A DNA stretch of 64,000 nucleotides from Carya illinoinensis. Lineage: Eukaryota; Streptophyta; Magnoliopsida; Fagales; Juglandaceae. Location: the NCBI RefSeq assembly GCF_018687715.1, contig NC_056753.1:7717501-7781500 (forward strand). The letters run 5' to 3'. Every line of letters starts with the position of its first letter. Within the stretch, counting starts at the first letter, position 1. Shown here in pieces: positions 20,560 to 31,800 of the stretch. The notes under the pieces are model-generated. The model ran no database searches, was not told the DNA's origin, and saw only the letters and a program-made list of their open reading frames with translations. Both the position numbers and the translations under genes were made by a program.

Positions 20560-23500
20560 GTCTGACCCTACAACCCAGAACCTCATCTAGTTCTGGTTGT
20601 AACACTTCTTGCTAATCCACTAAGGTAGTTGGGCCACAGCCGAGACACCTTCTCCCAAGCATTTCTTAAGCTGGGAAATATGGAACACTGTGTAGATTTG
20701 GGCTGTGGTTGGGAACTTTAACCTATACACCACCTCGCCTACCCTATTGTCAATCTAAAAGGGCCCATAAACTAAGGAGCAAACTTCAAGTTTAGGCGTT
20801 GGGCTACTAACATTTGGCAATACGGCTGGAGTCTCAAGTCGACCCAGTCTCCTTCACCCAAAGTTTGTTCCTTTCACTTAAAGTCAACATTTTTTTATCC
20901 TCTCCTAAGCTTTGTGTAGGTTATGGCGAAGGAGTTGGAGTATGAGGTCTCGGGGTGTAATCTAGACTCCACCTCCTCAACCATAGTAGTACCGAATATG
21001 TAGGACACTAGTCAAGGAGGGGGATATCCATACAGACTCTCAAAGGGGATCAGTTTAGATGAGGCATGCGAACTGGTGTTGTGCCACCATTCTACAATGG
21101 GTACCCATTAACCTAATCTTTAGGCCGATCACTCACGAAACACCTGAGATAGGTCTCTAAATCTTTGTTCACAACTTCTGATTGCCAATCAATTTGGGGG
21201 TGGTAGTACTTAAGGCCAACTGGACCCCTTGGGCCTTGAACATCTCCTTTCATAATAGGCTAGTAAATGTACAGTCTTGATCAAAGATTATGGACTTCAG
21301 CATCCCATATAGTTTAAACACATGTAACCATGTTTGATGAATAATTGGGCCACAGTCTTCGCTGAGTAGGGGTGGCCCAAAGGCTTAAAGTGGTTGTATT
21401 TTGTCAATCAATCCACCACCACTCGTAATATGCTAAGTCCATCAGTATCTGGCAACACTTCTATGAAATCCATGGTGATGTGCAACCATAGTTGAGAAGG
21501 AATAAGTAGGGGTTGACGGTTGTAACAACCCCTCGGTAGGGAAGTGTTAGTTTTCTATAACTGGCAGACCTCACAACTATTAATAAATCTCTTGACATCA
21601 TACTTCATGTTAGGCCAATAAAATTCCCTTCTCATCTTCTGGATAGTTTTGTCAAATCCAGAGTGTCTCGCTAGGAACTTCCATGTACAAACTACAATAG
21701 CTTAGCCTTAAAACTCTAGACTATGAGCAATGTAAAGTCTGTTTTTGTAAAATAGTAGCCCTCCCTTATAGAATAGTGTTGATTCAACCGCCCTTGCCTA
21801 TACAACCCTAAACTCATTTCCATATCCTTGTTTAATCTCTTCTAACCCTTCCAGAGATGGCACACTTATTAAAGCCAAGGATAACTCCTTCTCTTCCTTG
21901 TGAGACAAAGCATGTCACTCTGTTTTCAGGGCTCTTCTTATACTTAACAACAAAATCATAACCCAACAACTTGCTCACCCATTTCTGCTGCATAGGTGTC
22001 CCTATTTTCAATCTAGAAGATACTTCAGGCTGTAATGATCAGTTCTAACCACAAAGGACCTCCCCAAGAGATAAGGTCCCCATTTCTGAATTACAACTAT
22101 CAATGCATGCAATTACTTCTCATAGGTCGACAGTGAAAAGACACTACCCTTAAGGGTTTTACTCAATAAGGAAATTAGTCAACCTTGCTACATTAACACA
22201 GCTCCCACTCCCTTACCAGAAGCATCACACTTGATTATAAAGATCTTGGAGAAAAGTGGAAGAGCCAGCACTGGTGACTCTTTGAGAGCCTCCTTTAGGC
22301 TCACAAAGGTTGATTCAACTTCATCATTCCACTTAAAACTATTTTGCTTTAACTAAGCAGTGAGGCCAACAGCTTTACTGCCATAACCTTTTACAAATAT
22401 CTTGTAGTAGCCCATAAGGCCTAGGAATCCCCTTAGGGCTTTTAAACTTTTGGGTTGTGGCCAGTCCAACATGGCCTTCAAATTTTCTGGATCTACTCTT
22501 AACCCTTGCCCTAAAATCAAGTGGCCTAGATACCCTACCTCCATGCACCCAAATTTACATTTAGAACACTTTGCGAACAGCTGATGTTTCCTTAGAAGCC
22601 CTAGAGTCAAGTCTACATTTTCCAAATGCTCCTCAACACTCTTGTTGTCGATCAATATATCGTCAAAGAAAACCAACACAAACTTTCTCAAATATGGCCT
22701 AAAAGCCTCATTTATGAGGCTCTAAAATGTAGATGGGGCATTTGTCAGTCCAAATGGCATGACTAGGAATTCATAGTGACCTCATGTGTATGGAAGGTTG
22801 TATTGTGCACATCTTCAGGTTTTACCCTAATTTGGTGGTACACAAACCTAAGGTCCAGCTCAGGGAACCCTTTGGACCACCCAACTCATCAAGCAACTCT
22901 TCCTCTACTAGTATAGGGAACTTGTCCTTTACGGTGACCTAATTTAGATCCTAGTAGTCCACACACATCCTCCAAGACCCATATATTTTTCTAACCAATA
23001 GCACTGGTGAGGAGTAGGGCCTTTGGCTTGGTTGGGTTACTCCTATGTGCAATAGCTCTTGAACAATTTTTTCAATCTCATCCTTCTAAAAGAATGTATA
23101 TCTGTAGGGCCTCACTGACACTGGCTTGGTTCCTAGTAACAAATTTATTGCATGATCATGAACCATGTAGAGGGCAGGTCCTTGAGCTCCTAAAATACAT
23201 CCCAAATTGCTGTAATACTTCTTTTAGAGGTTCAAACAGTTCCTATTTTGTGATAAGGTCTTCTTCCCCTATCAATTACATTATTACTCCCTTCCTTTCT
23301 AATTAGTTAATTGTTTTGTAGGGACATTCCTTAAGGAGTTGGGTCGAGGCTATCCCTATCAAGGTAACATTCTACCCTCCTATTACAAATTGCATTGTGA
23401 GCTATTTAAAGTGTTGTTGAACACCCATTACTAACATCTGTCATCCCCAATGTCTGTAACCAACAACATTATTATACCAATAGTGAGGCAATGGTTTGAG

Positions 23501-24212
23501 GTAGTGTTGTTTTTCTAACCAACAGCACTAGTATGCAGTGGTTACAAATGTTGATGACATGGTCCTCCGAGACCCATTTGTTTTTTTAATCAACAACATT
23601 CTGTCGTCCCCAACATCTGTAGCCACTGCACACCCAGAACCATGTCACATCCAGCTAGTTCTAGGACAAACAAATCCATGATGAAAGGAAAGCCTTATAA
23701 TTACCTTCACTCCTAGCCCTTTACCTTCACTGAGTAACTGGTCCCCATTTGCCACCTCCACCCTTACCTTTTCATCTAAACAGATAGGGAACTTAGATTT
23801 TTTTTTTTGCCATATAAGGATCTACAAAATTATGGATGCTGCTTGAATCAATTAGGATAACAACCAATGTCCAACCACCTTGCCCTTGACTTTCATAGTC
23901 CTTAGGTTAGTTGAACCAATCAAGGCATGAAGGGAGATTTATGGTTTTCCAGATACTTCAGAAAATTCAACTACTTCCCCTTTTACTTATGCTTGAGAAC
24001 ACCGATTGGACTCTTATATTTCTTCTTGCTTATGCCCTTTATTTTTCTTCTGCAGTTCCAACATGAGAGCAGCTAGTTGTTGTACTATAGAGTCGGGCTG
24101 CCTCTTAATTGCTAGCATCTTTGCCTCCAAGGTTTTAAGCCCAGACTCAGTGGCCATTTTGAAGCCATTCAAGCCATCTTATAGCTAGTTGAGCCTCGTA
24201 CCTTCTGCCATG
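20560..24212 (-). pseudogene. Gypsy gag-pol relic with most of gag missing
   Basis: An ATG near 24212 opens a short gag start. Within about 300 bases the frame already shows protease-like sequence (ALIGSTNLRTMKVKGKVVG near 23920, DPYM near 23820), whereas a normal gypsy gag is about 1 kb, so gag is internally deleted. RT is clearest at 22691-22353 (FVLVFFDDILID, then FAKCSKCKFGCMEVGYLGH, ending ALRGFLGLMGYYKIFVKGYG). RNase H follows at about 22240-21930 (KCDASGKGVGAVLM, VVRTDHYSLKYLLD). The integrase core lies near 21480-21370 (MDFIEVLPDTDGLS). The C-terminal end at about 20740-20600 reads VGEVVYRLKFP and VFHISQLKKCLGEG. Stops and frameshifts separate all of these. Confidence 0.8.
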
Positions 24213-24245
24213 TACGGTGGTGAGCAGCGGCCAAGGATAACCTAG

Positions 24246-24257
24246 CTCTGATACCAA
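24246..24257 (-). promoter_or_regulatory. Primer-binding site of the chromovirus element
   Basis: Minus sense reads TGGTATCAGAGC, complementary to the 3' end of initiator methionine tRNA, just inside the 5' LTR. Confidence 0.75.
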
Positions 24258-24259
24258 TT

Positions 24260-24786
24260 TGTCCACATCGACGGAATGGTTGATAATGAACTCACTTCAA
24301 ATGTAAGAAACCTTCAAAGGAATGGGAAATAAGACAGGGGAAATTAAGGGAAATTGATATTGCATTCAACATGAGGAAAAATCCCCTTTACTCGAGAAGC
24401 TATATCCACTATCTTTGTAACAAACTCTAAGAAATTATGTAAAACTACCAATGCATGTAGCTAAGAAAATAAAAGGCAAGTAATTAGTGGGCTTAAAAGG
24501 CCCATGAACCTACTGGCAGAAGCCCTTACAGATTATTAAGCTATAATAAGAACTAAAAAAATGACAAGAAGTTGACAACACTAGGCTCACTATGCCTACG
24601 AAATCATACAGCCCAACACCGGCCAATACTAGCTCGAACCCTTCTTAGTATCTAAGTTGCCCTAGTTGTCCTTCACTTCAATCACTCCCCACTTCAAATC
24701 GTGTCCCTTTCTCCATCCAAACTCTAGACCCTTGCATTGCATCGTCAGTAACCTATTACGCCACCCATAAGCCCAGGTGGGTTACA
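24260..24786 (-). repeat. 5' LTR of the chromovirus element
   Basis: Minus sense starts TGTAACCCACCTGGGC (24786 downward) and ends ...GTGGACA at 24260, three bases before the primer-binding site. It is about 527 bp and matches the LTR copy at 19943-20418. Confidence 0.75.
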
Positions 24787-25135
24787 ACCTTTCTAGCAAA
24801 AAATTGAACCAACAAAAAATTAAAGAATAATTTTAAAAAAGATTAAAAAGATCAATTTTGGAGAGAAATTCAAACAAATTAGAAAAAGAATAAGATAAAT
24901 GTAAGGGGAAAAAAAAAAAGAGTGGCCTATAGGAGTAAAAAAATAAATAAATAATACTTACAGCTAACTTACACATCGATTAATTACAAAATTTTAGTAT
25001 ACCCAACTCTACTTGAATTCTCTTTTGCTCATACTAATTTGAACCCTCTATTTTTTCTGTTCTCAAAGAATATCAATGAATATATATATATATATCAGAT
25101 AACAAAAAATATAATGGAAGGAAATCTCCCTTGCC
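24787..25135. other. Intergenic, nothing recognised
   Basis: AT-rich, with A-runs and a short (TA)n at about 25080-25094. No gene or element signature. Confidence 0.45.
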
Positions 25136-25776
25136 AAGGTTCAGTAGTGATGTAACGAGTCTGGTTCGATTCGGTTTTGGACATATTTTAGAACTAAATC
25201 GGTATATACTGGTTTTGAGATTTGAAGAACCGATACCACACCAGTTACATCCCAAAACCGGTACTTTCGATTTTACCGGTTCTAGGTCTATTCTGTCTTA
25301 TTTTTTCGATATATTATATAGTATATTATAATATATAATAATAGAGTGATAATATATTGTAGTATATTGTAATTGTATTATAGACTATAATGATATATTA
25401 TAGTATATAATAATATATAGTGATATAGTATTAATATAACTATTAATACAATATACTATAGTGATAATATATAATTATTTATATAAAATTTTAAAATGTA
25501 ATATTATACTAATTAGTAATTTATTATATATAACATAAAAATTCATATAAAAAATATTTTATACAATATAAAAAATTAAATATATATATATATATATATG
25601 AATGGGTCCAAATTAGAATAAGAAAAATCAAAACTAAACCAATTTTGATCAATTTTAAGAAAAATGAAACCGATACTAGACCGAACTAAATCCGATACCA
25701 AAACAAACCCACCAATTCGATCCAATCTAGTCCAGTTTACTCGTTCATCGATTTTTTTTCACCCCTAAGGTTCAGT
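25136..25776 (+). mobile_element. AGGGGTGTAA element, copy 1, with perfect 10-bp duplication
   Basis: The 621-bp non-coding element (25146-25766) starts AGTGATGTAACGAGTCTGG and ends ...TTTTTTTCACCCCT. It is flanked by identical AAGGTTCAGT at 25136-25145 and 25767-25776. Arms are rich in ACCGGT/CGGTTC words and the core (about 25310-25600) is almost pure A/T. The ten-base duplication points to a Mutator-type target-site duplication, although the terminal inverted repeat is only about ten bases. It shares ends, arms and core with 45180-45838 and, in reverse, with 40891-41556. Confidence 0.75.
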
Positions 25777-25970
25777 ATAGCAACCTATTTGTATACCTCT
25801 CATTTGGTCAACACTCTATAGAATTATTAAGTAAAATATTTCAGCTGCAAAATAATAAATACTATAGCATATAATTGATTGTATTATCAACTTATCTCGG
25901 CTAGCTATTATTCATTCCATTGTCACAACTATTACTTGTTTCAAATTAATTGATATTTTGGGCTTGTTTG
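25777..25970. other. Intergenic, nothing recognised
   Basis: Short spacer between two small elements, without features. Confidence 0.5.
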
Positions 25971-26133
25971 GAAGGGTATTAGGAGTTATAAAAAGTGTTT
26001 AAATAGACTTAAAAACTCTTTAATGATAAAATTAGGTTATATGAGTATTGCATATTAAAGTATTTTTTAATCTCTAGAGTCTAAAGTAATAAGCTCTTTA
26101 ATGATACTTTTCCTCAAACATGATTTTCTTGAT
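25971..26133. mobile_element. Short hAT-type MITE-like element
   Basis: Ends CTTGTTTGGAAGGGTAT and, reversed, CATGTTTGAGGAAAAGTAT are imperfect inverted repeats of the same style as 8169-8513. Flanks ATTTTGGG and ATTTTCTT partly match. Non-coding. Confidence 0.4.
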
Positions 26134-26866
26134 AATGTGGAACATAGTTACAATTATAAAGGAAACTAGTGATAGGTGAAAATAACCATACAATTGTCAG
26201 ATAATTACCACTTTGCCCTTTGGTCTTAAGCATGGAAATGCATAAAGGAAAACTAGTCATTGCAGAGACCAGTGGTGTTTCCTCTCTAGCACATTTCTTT
26301 GTGTCTCTCTCTCTTCCCTTTTAGTCTTTAAGGTCATGTTCAGAAAGAAAAATCTCACTTATGCATCATTGAAATGATTTTTCTTTTTCATTATATTTAC
26401 TGAAAATCCTATTAGACTTTTTCATTATTATTTGATTATAAGATTTGATTTCTATTAATAATATAGTTATAATCTTTAAAATATTAAATGAACTTTTATA
26501 TCATTTCTACCTCAAAAAATATGTTTTTACTATTTGAAAATGCTTTAAGCATACGGTTACCAAACAATAAATAGATTTTTAATAATAGTGCTTATTACTT
26601 TAAATTCTACAACTATAAGCCTTAACCTAAAAGCTATACTACCCACTAGGGGTGGGCAGCGGGCCCCGCACCTCACTCCGGTATGGGTGGGGCAGACCCC
26701 TGTCTGCCAGATGTTGGTGGCGGGGCCACCTGCCCTGCATCTAGCCCCCTAGTGGGGGTGGGGGATGGGGAGGGCCCAACCCCACTCCCGCTTATATAAT
26801 TAACAGTTTTATATATTTATATTTTACAAATTATATGTATTTTACATATATATATATATATATTAC

Positions 26867-26902
<36 letters not shown>

Positions 26903-28380
26903 TATATAAATCTAAAGTCCTAAAGGGTCCAAAAAAGTAGCCCAAACCCATGACCATAAAGGAGGCCCAAGCGTTGTCTTCTAAGCCCAATTGGGCACAA
27001 ATCTAGTCTAAAACCCAATTAACTTCACTTAAGCCCACCACCGGATATGCTAATCAAAGGACAAATACTCATATAAATAGTCTCCTAATGCCTACTAGAA
27101 TACAATATCTCGTCCAAAGATTCATTGAATTTTTTGAGATTGGAATTTAGGCTGTGGCTCAAATCCTAGTTAAGAGAACTTAACTCTTGTTCGAATACCA
27201 CATTCCTTATTTGAATCAGTTTTTATAGTTATGTATTTAATAAAGAAGAATGCTAGGCTTACCACAAGGGGCTTCTCCTGAGAGGTCATGCTGCAATTTT
27301 TTATTTTTTTTTTCACTTTGTAATTAAAGAAGTGTTTTTTTAATGATATTGTGAATTTCTTTTAAAAAAATATTATATTTAAAATACTTGGAATTGTGCT
27401 AGCAGAGGGCAGCAAGAGCTCCTAGCGGTGGGAGTAGCACCACCCTTTAATAAAATTATTGGTTAAATTTTCTATAGATGATAGTGGGCAAGGAAAATGG
27501 TCAACTTTTCTTTCAAAGAGGAAACAAGTTTTAATGCAATTAATAAGCACAATAAAAGTGATATGCAAAGATAACGTTGGAACATATATGATACTGATGA
27601 ATCAATAAAACATTCTTAAAGAACAAATCACACATAAGTGCCGTCATTATTATCGTAAAAATGCACACAAAATACTCTTGGATTTATTAGACACGTTAAG
27701 GCAATTGTACCAAAACTACTTCTATTTCTTTTTTTCTCCTATTCTGAGTTAATTTTTGGCATATGTTTCCAAAATTTAAAACCTGAAAGGCAGCAATAGA
27801 AAATAAACTCGAGAAAAAACCAAAAATATGGTGATAAAGGCATGAAAATAAAATCACATTAGAATATGGATCGGTTCAAAAATATCCAATTTTCCGAAAT
27901 AAACTTCGGGTTGAAAAGGTCAACAAACAAAACACGTATGGAAAAAATAACGCTATATACAGTCCTCGAGTGTGTAGTCCCAACATATATATTCACTTTT
28001 TCCAAGGAAAATACATAAAGATTGTACACTCCAAGACTATATAAATCATTTCTCACATAAAAAACCCAGAAGACTCGTGTGAACAACAATAAATAATATA
28101 AGGTCTACCCGTTACCTCAAGACTCTTAAGTATTATGTACAGTTGGACACTCAGGTATCTTCTCATGTATGTTGTATCGAAGTCAAGACAATTGCGCACA
28201 CAATGTTGCTTTGAAGCAATAGTTAATGTTCACTTTTCCACTGACTGTTTCCAAACCAATTAAAAACTTTCTATAAAAATATTTCAATAAAGCCCAAAAC
28301 AAAGGTATAGATAGATAGATAAATAACATATTATTTCCATCTACAAACACTGAAATACAGCATCAATGAAATTTACGATA
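26134..28380. other. Intergenic: MITE fragments, GC-rich patch, AT repeats
   Basis: At 26530-26640 lies a reversed fragment related to the MITE at 8169. At 26647-26790 a GC-rich patch opens AGGGGTGGGCAGCGGGCC, standing out sharply from its surroundings. (TA)n runs lie at about 26847-26898. From 26900 to 28380 no gene was recognised; the last part precedes the PYL 3' end. Confidence 0.45.
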
Positions 28381-28873
28381 ATCTATTACAAATACAAAGC
28401 ATATACAGCACAAACGAAAAAGTGCTACACAAGGTTCTCTCCTCAATCCTCCCTTTACCTAGACACTGTAAGTACAAGAAGATAAAAACCCAGGTCCGCT
28501 GCACCACTTTCTTATATTACTGGGTATAGATAACCATAGTAATAATCAAGTACCACCATGCAAAAAACCCAATAAATATAACAGCAAAAAGAAAGTTTCC
28601 TACATCCATCCACTGAGACCTAGCAACAGCATATGGTCCTCATCTTTGATTCTTTGGACATTGGAAGAGGAGAAATTCAACATACAAACAAGAAAAAGCA
28701 GAAGGAAAAGAGACTTAGATGGCCCGTGAGATGGAAAAGCAACAGCCAGCACTGAATCCAAAACTTCTGAGAAAATGGAAGGATAGCTCCTGCCAATCTC
28801 TAGACAGCATCAGTATCAAAACCCTCCAACGGTGTAAAAGTAGTCATACACATCTGCCCCATCCTCAGATGCA
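28381..28873 (-). other. Probable 3' UTR of the PYL gene
   Basis: Non-coding sequence directly downstream of the stop codon at 28874, without transposon signatures. The polyadenylation site was not determined. Confidence 0.4.
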
Positions 28874-31800
28874 CTAATAGTTGATAGGTTCAGTTCGGTC
28901 CTGAATAGCCATCCTCTCTGAGACATCAGCCAAGGATTTGAGATTGCACATGATTAAAGCCTCGACAAAGTAACACGTCTCATCCTTAGTGTTCCCATCA
29001 GGCACATCCACCATAAATGACTCAATTACCAGTGTCCCTGGCCTTCCATCAATAACCTCTGGATGAACTGTAATGACTGATGAGTAGTTCTGCAAATTTA
29101 ACGAACAATTTTAAGCTCTTAGTTGAAGAATAACTACTGCAGCAAGAGAGTTTTTGTTTCCATGTAGTGAATGAAAATAAGCAATCAATTTAATACCCCT
29201 ATCAGAGAACCCAACTGTACATCTTATGTAATGGCAGATACTCATGGCCTTCTGATCTGTTTGTCTATACTCTGCCATTCTAGCATTGTTCATACATCCC
29301 TCTTATACAACGCTTTTAAAACTTGAACAGTCTCCTCCCTTGAGTAAAAAGTAATGAGATTGGGGTAAGGTTAGCAGAGCTTATAGCAACATAGAAAATT
29401 AGTTTCATTTGAAAATAATTTCAGAGAAAATCATTGGCTTTTCACCCTTTAGTCGAGACTAAAAAATGTTTCAAAATGTTTTCAGGCATTGGTTGAGATG
29501 CATATTATTTACAAACTACCACCACCCAATCTCTATTTGTAAACCATGACAAAACTGGTTTGGACAAGCCCGCTCAAAAAAAATTTCATCTGGGTTCAAA
29601 AGTTATGACAAAGAAAACAGAGAGGTATTATCAAGTAGCAAAAGTTATGACAAAGAAAACAGAGAGGCATTATCAAGTAGCAAAAGCCAGTATGATATTC
29701 ATGGATTTTCTATTGTTAGTAATAAGCCGTTGTGGATATTTTTTTCACTAGTAGGTTGTTCATCAAACAGTTTTTCAGTTACTTCCAATGGCATAATATG
29801 TTCACAAGTCGCAGAATACCATGGGATATTATGCCATTTATCAATCCTCATTTGTGAATTCACTTATTGATCTACACGAGTTCGAATTCTAAGTTCTAGG
29901 CAGTCAAGCTTACATGTTTTGAATGACTATCGCCAGATATCTATCCGGCAAGTGTACCTATCAAAAAATAAATATCTATCTGACAAGTGTGCATTTAGAA
30001 AAAACAAAAGACGTGAGCCAAGTACAAAAGATGTAACCCCTAAGGGTTTGCTCAAGCGGTAAGGCCTTGGTCTTGGTGGTATGCTCCTAGCAAGTCTAAG
30101 GTTTGACCCTTGAGTGCAAACAAATCGTAGAGTCCACATGCCATTGGTGAAAAGCCACGATTTAGCTGATCCTTGTAAAGGGGACACATTACACTGGTTC
30201 AGGTTTTACCGGGTAAACGGCATGCTTCATTTTTGGTCTTTGAATTCCTCGTCATCTAAAAGGTACAAACGAAGTATTTAAGAGAAGCCTTAACTATAAA
30301 TAGAAAAGGCAATAAGAAAATAAAGAAAACTCAGCCCCTTAGAATCTAAAGAAGCTGCCCAAAGGAACAGAGTAATGACAAAGAAAGCTTTAACCTCCAT
30401 CATCTGCTCACAATCTTTAATTTCTTTTTTTTTTTTTATTATTGGCACATGATGTATGGGAATAGCATCCCAACTAATCCCAGGGGTGCATAGGCACTTG
30501 GCAAACAATCTTTAAAATTTTTATCATTCATCTACCAACAAACTAGACAGATAGGTATCATCTTCAACATTGCTGCAATTTGTAGGTGCCATATAATACT
30601 CTCCAATTGGCAAAAAGGTCTACTATTCTTCTAGGCATCACATAATCCAAAACAAATCAATTGAAAAATTCATTTCACGAGGCGCCAGCTATCTCACAAT
30701 GGAGTAAAAGATGGTCTATAGATTCTCCACTCTTTCTGCACACAAAGCACCAATTTGTCACAATGATATGAATTTTCCTTACAGTATCCATGGTGGATCT
30801 TCACTAAGAAGGCTGTCCAAAATAAAAGGCTGCTCTTAGAAGCACTTAAGTCCACCAAACACTCCTCCAAGAGAAGAGTTACTATATATCCTGAGCACCT
30901 TATAGAAAAACCGAACAGCAAACTTCCCTTTCTAGGAAGGGGTCCAAAGAATCTTATATGCACCTCCAAGACATAATCCAGTAGAGTACAAGAGATTGAA
31001 GAACTCTACAAGGCATCAACCTCTCAATCATAAGCTGCTCTTAAAAAACTAACATTCCATCATAGGGAGCCACTAGAAAACTCTAATAGATTGGTCATTG
31101 AAGCCTCCCACACATGTGCAATACAATAAACTTCTGAGAGAGCTTCCTTAAGGGTCTTATCACCATAACTTAAGACATGAAAAATCTAGTCCTAAAGCCA
31201 TTACCCACCTCAAGTCTGGTATAACTAAGAAAAGAACCCCTTCCTCTATCGATGTTTATCCTCATTTGGCCTATGAACCTTTCTTATGGAAAAGATTATT
31301 GCATTTATCTGTGAGAAAATACACTACAACCAACGATAAATAAACCTCTCCACACAATACAATATAATCATTTACATCTCAAACAAGGTAAACCTGCTCT
31401 ATCAATTGCTAGTAAAGCCTTTCACATCTCTTGGAAAATCAAGCCAAGAAAAATATTCCATACTGGCACCATAAGCACCTACTTTGGCCAATGAATTGGC
31501 AACCAGATTAATATCTCTAAATATATGCTTCTTTTAAGCAATCAATGTCGAGATTAACAATAAGATCAGATCCCATGCCTCTCTTGAACTCCGTGGCACA
31601 CACCCTCTTCTATGAAGCCAAGCTTCACATCCAAAAATTGTAGCTTCCAACAAAGAATTAACCATCTAAGAAAGCTTTTACTTCGGCCATGGTGTTAATT
31701 CCCTCCCCACAATGAGAAGAAGAGGCTGTTACAGGCTGCACATTTACCTTATTTGACATCACCCACCCAATGCACAACCAAATTTATAATCACCTAAACC

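Larger units (their letters stand above)
19943..24786 (-). mobile_element. Ty3/gypsy chromovirus-like retrotransposon, internally deleted
   Basis: Two similar LTRs in the same orientation bound the element. On the minus strand: 5' LTR 24786-24260, initiator-Met primer site, gag start, protease, reverse transcriptase, RNase H, integrase, chromodomain-like tail, polypurine tract, 3' LTR from 20418. Every coding part carries stops or frameshifts except a 112-codon RT piece. Gag is reduced to about 100 codons, so most of it is deleted. The RT motif FFDD and the 'VFHISQLKKCLG' integrase tail are typical of plant chromoviruses. LTR identity is clearly imperfect, so this is an old copy. Confidence 0.85.

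Noticed and set aside
25080..25600. AT repeats as a replication origin or matrix-attachment region
   Set aside because: The AT core recurs in two other copies of the same element, so it is best explained as part of that repeat family.
28874..29089. PYL exon 3 as a separate gene
   Set aside because: Its acceptor, phase and protein sequence continue exactly from exon 2 across the large intron.
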